The position numbers and the translations under genes were made by a program. The notes beneath the pieces were generated by a model. It saw nothing but the letters and a program-made list of their open reading frames with translations, did not search any database and had not been told where the DNA came from. A stretch of DNA of 16,970 nt from Desulfobacterales bacterium (GTDB lineage Bacteria > Desulfobacterota > Desulfobacteria > Desulfobacterales > Desulfobacteraceae). Position 1 is the stretch's first letter, and each line of letters starts with the position of its first letter. The DNA lies in contig JAKSBB010000682.1 of assembly GCA_022361315.1 (NCBI GenBank), positions 1-16,970 of the forward strand, given 5' to 3'. Shown here piece by piece: positions 9,336 through 15,856 of this stretch.

Positions 9336-11147
9336 CTAAGGTGCGGTGTTTCCGGAATCGTTCTTTTTTAGACTCACCGGTGACAGGTCCACCGGAATAA
9401 ACTGATCCACCGGATCCCCCCTGAAGAACTGCGCCGCTGCTTTAACGGATAATGCCCCCATTTCCTTTGGTTTCTGGGCGATGGTGGCAGTCAGTTTGCC
9501 TTCTTTTACCGCGCTCACCGCTTCTTTAATCGCATCATATCCCACAAGTATTTTATCAGCACCGGTTTTACCCGGTTCGTCCGGTTTATCTAACTCGTCC
9601 AGGGCCCCCAGAATCATTGCATCATTGTGGGCGAACACCGCGTCGAACACGATACCTTTACGCTGAATCCGTCGTATAAAAAGGGCGGCCTGTTCGCGGT
9701 CAAAATTGGCTGCTTCCCTTGCAACCACGGATATATCCGGATAGTTATTCAATTCTCTGTTGAATCCGGACCCCCTGTCATGGGCAGCGGATGTGCCGGG
9801 GATACCTTCTATTTCCACGACCTTTCCTTTATTACTAAGGTATCCGGCAATCATCCGGGCGGCCATTCTTCCCCCCTGGACATTATCCGAAGCGATGTGG
9901 GTCAGGATATTTCCCCCGGACACCTTTCTGTCAACGGTGATCACGGGAATATGATTCATTCCGGCGATATCCAATGCGGGAATAACCGTTTCCGCATTGG
10001 TGGCATTAATGATAACCGCATCCACAGGGTGTTCATAGAAGTTTACGATATCCATCAGCTGCCGGGACTGATTATCGGCCGCATCCTTTACAATGAGTGT
10101 CATTCCGAAAAGTTCGGCTGCCTGACGTGCGCCGGATACCATGGTGGCAAAAAAAGGATTTTCCATGCTGGACACGGACAATCCAATGGTTTTATTGAAA
10201 TGATCATGGGTGATCAGGTCCAGCGGGGTGTCTGTCATCTCCTGAACAGGTTTTCCATGCAGGCCCCGCCATGCAAGCATCACCCCGTATTCCCCCATGA
10301 GTTCGGGATGCTGCTCCATGGTGGCGTGGATTTTCCCGTTGCGGATAGCGGTCCTGACCGAATCTATATTATCGTATCCCGCAACAAGAATATTGTCCCG
10401 GTTCATCAGGTCCATGGCTTTGATAACCCCCAGTGCCATGGCGTCATTGGCACAGAACACGGCATCCACTGCCGGGTGTTTTTCAAAGAGGGATACTGCC
10501 AGGGAGAAGGCCTTTTCCGTGTTCCAGAAAGCCGACGCAGAATCAATGATCCGGATATTATTGTCCCGGGTGACGGCTTCGGTAAATCCCTGTTTTCTCA
10601 AATCCGCGTTTTTTACCCCCCGGATGCCTTCAACAATGAGGACATTCCCTCTTCCCTTCAGCCGGCGGCTGACATAATCGCCAAGCAGGCGACCCCCTTC
10701 CCGGTTATCCGACCCTACGAAGGGAATGGTAATGTTCTGCGCCTTGAGCATATCCTGGTTGAAAGGATTGTCTATATTGATAACAACAATCCCCTTTTCC
10801 ATGGCTTTTTTACATACGGGAATTAATTTTTCGGAATCTGCCGGGGCAATGACGATTGCCCCGTAATTCCTTGAGATCAGGTCTTCAACAATGCTGATCT
10901 GGCGGTCCACATCCGTGGACTTCCGGATACCGAAGACTTCGAGGGGAATATCATTATCTCCGGCAAATCCCCTGGCACCCTGCTCCATCTTGTAAAAAAA
11001 AGGGTTGGACAGGGCTTTCATGACCAGTGCCACCGTCTTTGTATTTTCTCCTGCCCCATTGCAGATCAGGGGGGGCCATAGAGAAGAGATGACAAAGACC
11101 GCCACAAGAATCCGTAGTGCAAACCGTGCTGCGAAATATTGATTCAT
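9336..11147 (-). CDS. Secreted tandem sugar-binding-protein-like (RbsB-type) protein
   Basis: The protein (603 aa) is about twice the usual length because it holds two periplasmic-binding-protein domains of the ribose/galactose type (Peripla_BP_4): roughly residues 37-312 and 319-590. Each begins with a matching strand (TVALVMKALSNPFF; TIGLSVSSMENPFF) and each has the downstream GSDN/ASDN-xxGG and NDAM motifs (ANDAMALG; HNDAMILG). A signal peptide is clear: basic start, hydrophobic core ILVAVFVISSLWPPLI, and probable cleavage after NGA; the lone Cys lacks a proper lipobox. ATG 11147 is chosen over ATG 11165 because GGAG lies 7 bp before it. No permease or ATPase is nearby; the histidine kinase follows after 12 bp, so a sensing role is likelier than transport. 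Ligand unknown; a sugar is the family expectation. Confidence 0.88.
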   Translation of the reverse strand: MNQYFAARFALRILVAVFVISSLWPPLICNGAGENTKTVALVMKALSNPFFYKMEQGARGFAGDNDIPLEVFGIRKSTDVDRQISIVEDLISRNYGAIVIAPADSEKLIPVCKKAMEKGIVVINIDNPFNQDMLKAQNITIPFVGSDNREGGRLLGDYVSRRLKGRGNVLIVEGIRGVKNADLRKQGFTEAVTRDNNIRIIDSASAFWNTEKAFSLAVSLFEKHPAVDAVFCANDAMALGVIKAMDLMNRDNILVAGYDNIDSVRTAIRNGKIHATMEQHPELMGEYGVMLAWRGLHGKPVQEMTDTPLDLITHDHFNKTIGLSVSSMENPFFATMVSGARQAAELFGMTLIVKDAADNQSRQLMDIVNFYEHPVDAVIINATNAETVIPALDIAGMNHIPVITVDRKVSGGNILTHIASDNVQGGRMAARMIAGYLSNKGKVVEIEGIPGTSAAHDRGSGFNRELNNYPDISVVAREAANFDREQAALFIRRIQRKGIVFDAVFAHNDAMILGALDELDKPDEPGKTGADKILVGYDAIKEAVSAVKEGKLTATIAQKPKEMGALSVKAAAQFFRGDPVDQFIPVDLSPVSLKKNDSGNTAP

Positions 11148-11232
11148 TGCCCTGCTCCAATACATTAATTTCGTCCGTTTCCGGAGCGGTGATCACTTTT
11201 CAACGGATAATAATATTGAACGTATACGGCCT

Positions 11233-11261
11233 ATTATAGGAAAAACCGGGGGAAATACCAA
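11233..11261 (-). promoter_or_regulatory. Sigma-70-type promoter for binding protein/kinase operon
   Basis: Read on the minus strand, a perfect TATAAT (plus-strand 11233-11238) is preceded at exactly 17 bp by TTGGTA (11256-11261), four of six matches to TTGACA. Transcription would start near 11226 and leave an untranslated leader of about 80 nt before the ATG at 11147. The pair TTCAA (11199-11203) and TTGAA (11216-11220) lies just downstream of the start point and could be an operator. Confidence 0.6.
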
Positions 11262-11315
11262 TTAAAACTTCATAAAATCCAAACAAATGAATTGCCGCGG
11301 GAACCCCTTATAAAC

Positions 11316-11331
11316 TTGGCACTGAGATTGC
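11316..11331 (+). promoter_or_regulatory. Sigma-54 (-24/-12) promoter element upstream of cbiC
   Basis: TTGGCAC (11316-11322), five bases, TTGC (11328-11331) matches the RpoN consensus TGGCAC-N5-TTGC at every fixed position, with the GG and GC dinucleotides ten bases apart as required. Transcription would start near 11342-11345 and run towards cbiC through a leader of about 170 nt. The same bases also form an inverted repeat TTGGCA-N7-TGCCAA, so a repressor operator is an alternative reading. Confidence 0.55.
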
Positions 11332-11421
11332 CAAAACCTGAAAAAAAATGGTATTCATCTCTTCTAAGCAACTTCCACGTTATTTGGAAGATTAAGCCCG
11401 GCGTAAAGCCGTGTTAACCTC

Positions 11422-11487
11422 TATCCAATGCGGGATTTATGATATCCGCATTGGTAGCATTACGGATAATCGCATCCACGATACTCT
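11422..11487 (-). pseudogene. Decayed fragment of a second binding-protein gene
   Basis: Plus-strand bases 11422-11479 align without gaps to 9968-10025 inside the tandem binding-protein gene, with 48 of 58 bases identical by my count. On the minus strand the fragment reads VDAIIRNATNADIINPALD, against VDAVIINATNAETVIPALD in the intact gene, and then runs into a stop codon three codons later (ALD-R-G-stop). No homology is evident on either side. It appears to be the relic of a paralogous gene or domain copy that once lay in the same orientation. It now sits in the presumed leader of cbiC, ending about 11 bp before its ribosome site. Confidence 0.65.
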
Positions 11488-11511
11488 CAACGTCTAACAG
11501 AGGACGCGTAA

Positions 11512-12129
11512 ATGAAACCACAGGAAATAGAAGATTTAAGCTTTAAGATCATCGAGGAAGAGGCGGGTGACCATGGATTTAACGAGGCAGAATGGCCTGT
11601 GGTCCGCCGGATGATCCACACCTCGGCTGATTTTGAATATATTCAGTCCATCCGCTTCAATGGGGACGCCGTAAACCGGGGCATCCAGGCCATCCGGTCC
11701 GGCTGTCTGATTGTGACAGATACCAATATGGCCCGGGTGGGTATCCGCAAACGGGAGATTGAATCTTTCGGCGGCAGCGTTGACTGCCTGATCGGTGATC
11801 CCCAGGTGGCGGATAAGGCCAAGGAAAACGGCACAACCCGGGCACTGGCTGCCGTGGATATGGCCTGCGAAACCCTGGGCAATGGTATCTACGTGGTGGG
11901 GAATGCCCCCACAGCCCTGCTGCGGCTCATCGAACACATCCGGTCCGGCAAAGTATCACCGGCACTTGTCTTGGGATTTCCCGTGGGCTTCGTCAATGCG
12001 GCGGAATCCAAGGATGAACTTATGGAACTGGACATCCCTTATATTACCAACAAGGGTAGAAAAGGCGGATCCAATATTGCGGCCAGCGTCGTCAACGCCC
12101 TGGCCATTGCCGCGTTTGCAAAAGACTGA
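11512..12129 (+). CDS. cbiC: (Cobalt-)precorrin-8 methylmutase
   Basis: The 205-aa protein is a CbiC/CobH enzyme, which moves the C-11 methyl group to C-12 in (cobalt-)precorrin-8 to give cobyrinate. The catalytic histidine is H36 in the conserved RRMIHTSADF motif; other family segments are DTNMARVGI, GNAPTALLRLIE, GFPVGFVNAAESK and the C-terminal RKGGSNIAASVVNALA. Length is normal. The symbol cbiC rather than cobH is used because the partner gene cbiD belongs to the anaerobic, early-cobalt pathway. The ATG at 11512 has AGAGGA 7 bp upstream. It heads a same-strand run with cbiA (11 bp gap to the inferred start) and cbiD. A sigma-54-type element lies about 180 bp upstream. Confidence 0.93.
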   Translation: MKPQEIEDLSFKIIEEEAGDHGFNEAEWPVVRRMIHTSADFEYIQSIRFNGDAVNRGIQAIRSGCLIVTDTNMARVGIRKREIESFGGSVDCLIGDPQVADKAKENGTTRALAAVDMACETLGNGIYVVGNAPTALLRLIEHIRSGKVSPALVLGFPVGFVNAAESKDELMELDIPYITNKGRKGGSNIAASVVNALAIAAFAKD

Positions 12130-12143
12130 AGGGGGTCGCCATC
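12129..12143 (+). promoter_or_regulatory. Ribosome site and probable ATC start codon of cbiA
   Basis: AAGGGGGT (12129-12136) overlaps the cbiC stop and lies 5 bp before ATC (12141-12143). The codons after ATC give KGFVIGATGSGTGKTT, exactly where CbiA proteins start. The frame is open back to a TAG at 12057, yet contains no ATG, GTG or TTG before 12216, so a non-canonical start is needed to retain the Walker A motif. A CTG at 12126 is the only other near-cognate candidate close by and has no ribosome site. Confidence 0.6.
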
Positions 12144-13589
12144 AAAGGCTTTGTCATAGGTGCCACGGGCAGCGGCACCGGTAAAACAACCGTCAGTTTA
12201 GGTATTCAGGCATGGATGAAGGCCAAAGGCATGCGGGTGGCACCTTTCAAGGTGGGTCCGGATTTTATCGACCCCGGTCTTCATACAAAGGTTTCCGGAG
12301 CCGTAAGCTATAACCTGGATTCCTGGATGCTTCCCAAGGCCTATAACCGGGATTTGTTTTCAGCTAAATCAGCAGGTAGCGACATCGCCGTTGTGGAAGG
12401 CGTCATGGGGCTGTTTGACGGTTATGATGCCCTGTCGGAAACCGGTTCCACCGCCCAGATGGCCAAATGGCTGGACCTGCCCGTGCTTTTGGTGGTCTCT
12501 GCCAAGGGAAAGGCCAGGTCGGCCGCGGCCATTGTTAAAGGATTTGAAACCTTTGATCCGGATCTGAAATTTGCCGGGGTGATCTTTGCCCAGGCCGGCA
12601 GCGAACGCCACTATCATTATCTGCGGGATGCGGTGGAACAGAACTGCACAACACCCTGTCTGGGGTATCTGCCGAAGAATGAAAAAATCGTCATGCCCGA
12701 ACGCCATTTGGGGCTGGTGACGGCCGATGAGATGCCCATCCCTCAGGAAACCCTGGATATCCTGGTGTCCATGGTGGATACCCACCTGGATATGGAGAAG
12801 CTGCTGGCCGGGTTACCTGATCTTTCTGGAACCCAAACGGATGACAGGAAGACGGAAGTTTCGATATCCACAACCACCGTCCGTTCCCCGAGAATTGCCG
12901 TGGCCAGGGATAAGGCCTTTTGTTTTTATTACCCGGATAATATTGAGATTCTTCAGCGTAGCGGTGCTGAAATTGTGTATTTCTCTCCCTTGACTGCCGA
13001 GTCCCTGCCTGAGGATATCGACGGTATTTATTTCGGGGGGGGATATCCCGAACTCAACGCTGCCCAGTTGTCGGCAAAAACCGAGCTGCTGGCACAGGTC
13101 CGAAATGCCAGCCTGGACGGAATGCCCATTTATGGGGAGTGCGGGGGATTCATGTATCTGTGCCGGAATCTGTCCGACATGGATGGAAATGACGGTGGCA
13201 GTATGTGCGGGATTTTTGACTTCGACATCAAGATGTCCGGGCGGCTTAGGTCTCTGGGATACCGTGAGGTCACCACGAAGTCGGATACGCTGTTGGGACC
13301 GGCAGGCACAAAGATCAGGGGGCATGAATTCCACTACTCGTCCATCGTCCCGGAAGCCGAAGAAAACCACTCCGGGGGCAACGGGGAGAGTGTAGACAGC
13401 GTTTATAACGTTGCCTCCCGGGCCGGCCAGGATATATCCCTGGAGGGATTTCAACGGAGGAATACACTGGGTTCCTATCTCCACGTTCATTTCGGGAGTA
13501 ACCCTGAAGCCGCGGCCAGTTTTGTGGCCTGCTGTTCCAGATATAAAAATACCCGCACCGGATCAGCCCCCGGATCAACCGAAGGATAG
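12141..13589 (+). CDS. cbiA: Cobyrinic acid a,c-diamide synthase
   Basis: CbiA uses ATP and glutamine to amidate the a- and c-carboxylates of cobyrinate in the cytoplasm. From the inferred ATC start the protein has 482 aa, normal for the family: an N-terminal ATPase domain with Walker A GATGSGTGKTT (residues 7-17), then KVGPDFIDPGLH and VEGVMGLFDG, and a C-terminal class I glutamine amidotransferase domain with GGGYPE, nucleophile C334 in YGECGGFMYL, and H448/H450 in LHVHF. Starting at the first ATG (12216) would delete Walker A, so that shorter model is rejected. It is flanked by cbiC and cbiD with very short gaps. A region around 235-250 between the two domains (following DLSGTQTDD) is poorly conserved linker. 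Confidence 0.9.
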   Translation: MKGFVIGATGSGTGKTTVSLGIQAWMKAKGMRVAPFKVGPDFIDPGLHTKVSGAVSYNLDSWMLPKAYNRDLFSAKSAGSDIAVVEGVMGLFDGYDALSETGSTAQMAKWLDLPVLLVVSAKGKARSAAAIVKGFETFDPDLKFAGVIFAQAGSERHYHYLRDAVEQNCTTPCLGYLPKNEKIVMPERHLGLVTADEMPIPQETLDILVSMVDTHLDMEKLLAGLPDLSGTQTDDRKTEVSISTTTVRSPRIAVARDKAFCFYYPDNIEILQRSGAEIVYFSPLTAESLPEDIDGIYFGGGYPELNAAQLSAKTELLAQVRNASLDGMPIYGECGGFMYLCRNLSDMDGNDGGSMCGIFDFDIKMSGRLRSLGYREVTTKSDTLLGPAGTKIRGHEFHYSSIVPEAEENHSGGNGESVDSVYNVASRAGQDISLEGFQRRNTLGSYLHVHFGSNPEAAASFVACCSRYKNTRTGSAPGSTEG

Positions 13590-13595
13590 GGGATC

Positions 13596-14705
13596 ATGTC
13601 AGAAAAAAAAGAGTTGAGATCAGGTTTTACAACAGGGGCAGCCGCCGCTGCTTCGGCCAAGGCCGCCGTACTTTCCCTGCTGACCTGCCAGACCCCCCGT
13701 CAGGTGGAGATCCGTTTTCTCACCGGGGATACAAAGGCCATTCCGGTAAAAGAGGTGACTGAGCTGTCGAAAACCAGTGCGGAAGCCCTGGTGATCAAGG
13801 ATGCCGGAGATGATCCTGATATCACCCATAAAGCTGTGATCGGCGCCAGGGTCACCCTGAAGGCGGCAAGCCCGCCGGGGGTTACCATTACCGGCGGCGA
13901 AGGTGTGGGCCGTGTCACCAAGCCGGGCCTGGAAGTGCCTGTGGGGGAACCGGCCATAAATTCAGGACCGAAAAAAATGATTGAGGATGCGGTGTACGGT
14001 GCCTATCAGCAGCTTTGTATGCCCTTCCGCCACCAGGTGAATGTTGAGGTGTTTGTTCCCAGGGGTGAAACCCTGGCGAAGAAAACCCTGAATGCCAGAC
14101 TGGGAATCATGGGGGGCATTTCCATCCTGGGAACCACGGGGATTGTCAGGCCCCTATCCCACGATGCCTATATCGCCACCATCCGGTCCGGTATTTCCGT
14201 GGCCCGGGCCAATGGGTCCGATAAACTGGTTTTCACCACAGGCCGGCGGAGCGAGCGCTACGCCATGGGGATCTTTCCTGATTTCAGAGAAGATGCCTTT
14301 ATCCAGACCGGGGATTTTTTTAAGGCGGGCATCGATATGGTGCTGGCGGAAAATGAGAACCCGGGTAAACCGGTGACACAGATTATCTATACCGTATTTT
14401 TCGGAAAAGCCGTGAAAATGGCCCTGGGCTTTGAACATACCCATGCCGCAAAATCCGAACTCACCCTGAAGTCCCTTGCCGACTGGGCCGATGAAAAAAC
14501 AGGAGACAAAGAACTTTCGGAAAATATCCGATCGGCCAATACGGCCCGCCACGCCTTTTCATTTATCTATCCAAAGTTTACGGATTTTCTGAAATTTGTG
14601 GGAAAAAAGATGATCGAAGCCGCCGTAGGGTTTGCCGGCCCGGATATTGACATCCGGATCATTATTCTGGATTTTGAAGGAAAGATTGCCTTTGATTCGG
14701 ATTAG
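13596..14705 (+). CDS. cbiD: Cobalt-precorrin-5B (C1)-methyltransferase
   Basis: The 369-aa protein is CbiD, which methylates C-1 of cobalt-precorrin-5B in the anaerobic cobalamin pathway, using S-adenosylmethionine. The N-terminal LRSGFTTGAAAAASAKAA, the GGEGVGRVTKPGL segment, and GTTGIVRPLSHDAYIATIRSGI are family signatures. Length is as expected. The ATG at 13596 follows the cbiA stop by 6 bp, with GGATAGGGG just upstream. Later neighbours expected in a full cbi cluster (cbiE, cbiT, cbiF, cbiG, cbiH, cbiJ, cbiK, cbiL) are absent; the next gene is a GGDEF protein. CbiD is diagnostic of the cobalt-early route, agreeing with an anaerobic host. Confidence 0.93.
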   Translation: MSEKKELRSGFTTGAAAAASAKAAVLSLLTCQTPRQVEIRFLTGDTKAIPVKEVTELSKTSAEALVIKDAGDDPDITHKAVIGARVTLKAASPPGVTITGGEGVGRVTKPGLEVPVGEPAINSGPKKMIEDAVYGAYQQLCMPFRHQVNVEVFVPRGETLAKKTLNARLGIMGGISILGTTGIVRPLSHDAYIATIRSGISVARANGSDKLVFTTGRRSERYAMGIFPDFREDAFIQTGDFFKAGIDMVLAENENPGKPVTQIIYTVFFGKAVKMALGFEHTHAAKSELTLKSLADWADEKTGDKELSENIRSANTARHAFSFIYPKFTDFLKFVGKKMIEAAVGFAGPDIDIRIIILDFEGKIAFDSD

Positions 14706-14751
14706 TTTGTAAGTGTGACAAAGGTCAGACCCTGCCCCTAAAGGAGGAAAC

Positions 14752-15831
14752 GTGAAAAAACATGTATCCAACGCCAGGCTGATCCTGAATGCTCTGGGTA
14801 ATCTGACGGAGTTTCTCAAGAACCGGGATATCGGAGATACAGATACCTTAGATCCGGACGAATGCTTCAATCATCCCCTTGAAATCATCCGCCAGACCCT
14901 GTTGTTTGATATTTCCGTTCTCTATAAGGTATCCAACGTTATCGAGGATATGCTGATACTCGAAGTGGTGCGGGTGCTGGACCCGGACGGCCATCGCATG
15001 GATCTTAAGGAAGGGCGTAAACTAAGGTTATACCTTGATGCCAGGGACCGACGGTTCGTCAATGAAGTGAATGCCTTTACCACCAAACGCACGTCCCATA
15101 TCAATGTTTCCGGTATGGGGTGCGATATCATGGGCTATGTCTATTTCCCCAGGGATTTCGGCGGGGCCTATCTGGTGGGCGGGGATTATTTAGGTAAGGA
15201 TACCGGCCTGCACGATTTTGAAATCTCCGCCATGGATATCATGTGCAACATGCTGTCCGCCATCCTTCTTAAAACCCGGTTCAAAGAAAAGGCGGAGATT
15301 GACGATCTCACCGGTCTGGCCAATGCCGGTAAGATCAGGCATGAAGCCAACCGTATCCTGAAACGTTTCCGCCGTAAACCCTCAAGCTGCGCCTGCATTG
15401 CCATGGGGGATATTGATTTCTTTAAAAAGGTGAATGACACCTATGGCCATATCCAGGGGGATTTGGTCCTCAGGGAAGTGGCGGCCATTATCTCGGAATC
15501 CCTGCGGGAATATTTTGATGTGGCCGGCAGATACGGCGGGGAGGAATTCCTGCTGGTTTTTGATGAGACCGACGGCAAAAAAACCGTGGAAATCGTAGAG
15601 CGGATCAGAAAGACCATCGAAACTTATAAATTTCAGCAGCTCAGTGACACCGGCCGGCCGGTAAAGGATAAATATATCCGGGTTACCATGTCCTTCGGCG
15701 TAGCGGAAATGACTGGCAGCAGCCCGGCCTGCGAACCCCAGGACTGGATCGGACGGGCGGACAAGGCCTTGTATAAATCAAAGCAGTCCGGCCGGAACCG
15801 GACGACGGTTTACGAAGAACCATCCTGCTGA
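14752..15831 (+). CDS. GGDEF diguanylate cyclase with GAF-like N-terminal domain
   Basis: The 359-aa cytoplasmic protein has an N-terminal region (about 15-175) resembling a GAF-type sensor, and a C-terminal GGDEF domain (about 180-355). The latter begins with DDLTGLAN (184-191), has metal ligands D220/D222 in GDIDFFKKVNDTYGH, and the intact active-site GGEEF at 262-266, so it should make c-di-GMP from two GTP. At the usual product-inhibition I-site, five residues before GGEEF, the sequence is EYFD rather than RxxD, so canonical feedback inhibition is probably lost. The GTG start is supported by AAGGAGG (ending 4 bp upstream). It lies 46 bp after cbiD on the same strand and may be cotranscribed. 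The signal for the GAF-like part is unknown. Confidence 0.88.
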   Translation: MKKHVSNARLILNALGNLTEFLKNRDIGDTDTLDPDECFNHPLEIIRQTLLFDISVLYKVSNVIEDMLILEVVRVLDPDGHRMDLKEGRKLRLYLDARDRRFVNEVNAFTTKRTSHINVSGMGCDIMGYVYFPRDFGGAYLVGGDYLGKDTGLHDFEISAMDIMCNMLSAILLKTRFKEKAEIDDLTGLANAGKIRHEANRILKRFRRKPSSCACIAMGDIDFFKKVNDTYGHIQGDLVLREVAAIISESLREYFDVAGRYGGEEFLLVFDETDGKKTVEIVERIRKTIETYKFQQLSDTGRPVKDKYIRVTMSFGVAEMTGSSPACEPQDWIGRADKALYKSKQSGRNRTTVYEEPSC

Positions 15832-15856
15832 AAACCATTGAGCAGATTTTTTTTTT
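15825..15856 (+). terminator. Probable intrinsic terminator of the cbi/GGDEF unit
   Basis: CTGCT (15825-15829) pairs with AGCAG (15841-15845) across an 11-base loop, and one base later comes a run of ten T residues (15847-15856). The stem overlaps the GGDEF stop codon and the T run reaches the stop codon of the convergent gene. The stem is short, but the long T tract makes termination plausible. Confidence 0.5.

Larger units (their letters stand above)
11148..11511. other. 364-bp divergent control region
   Basis: This stretch separates the binding-protein gene (leftward) from cbiC (rightward). It contains a sigma-70-like promoter facing left, a sigma-54-type element facing right, small inverted repeats at 11372-11390 (CTTCCA/TGGAAG, 7-base loop) and 11399-11411 (CGGC/GCCG), and a decayed binding-protein gene fragment. 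Near the leftward start point TTTTCAACG (11197) and TATTGAACG (11214) resemble the repeats at 4035-4205. I looked for, and did not find, a cobalamin riboswitch before cbiC. Confidence 0.6.

Noticed and set aside
9627..10826. A 399-codon open frame antisense to the binding-protein gene
   Set aside because: It lies wholly within a clear two-domain coding gene, its protein is His/Gly/Ile-rich with no recognisable domain, and it has no ribosome site; it is a by-product of codon use on the other strand.
11040..11147. Lipoprotein signal for the binding protein
   Set aside because: The cysteine in PLICN lacks a small residue at -1, so a standard signal peptidase I site is more likely.
11343..11511. 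Cobalamin riboswitch before cbiC
   Set aside because: I could not find the B12 box or the expected multi-stem core; only three short separate hairpins are present.
12216..13589. Shorter cbiA model starting at the first ATG
   Set aside because: It would remove the Walker A motif, which is encoded directly upstream in the same open frame and is essential in this family.
14706..14751. Possible mobile-element scar (GGTCAGACCCTGCCCC-like stretch) between cbiD and the GGDEF gene
   Set aside because: The sequence recalls stretches seen near some transposon ends, but there is no partner repeat, target duplication or transposase in the window.
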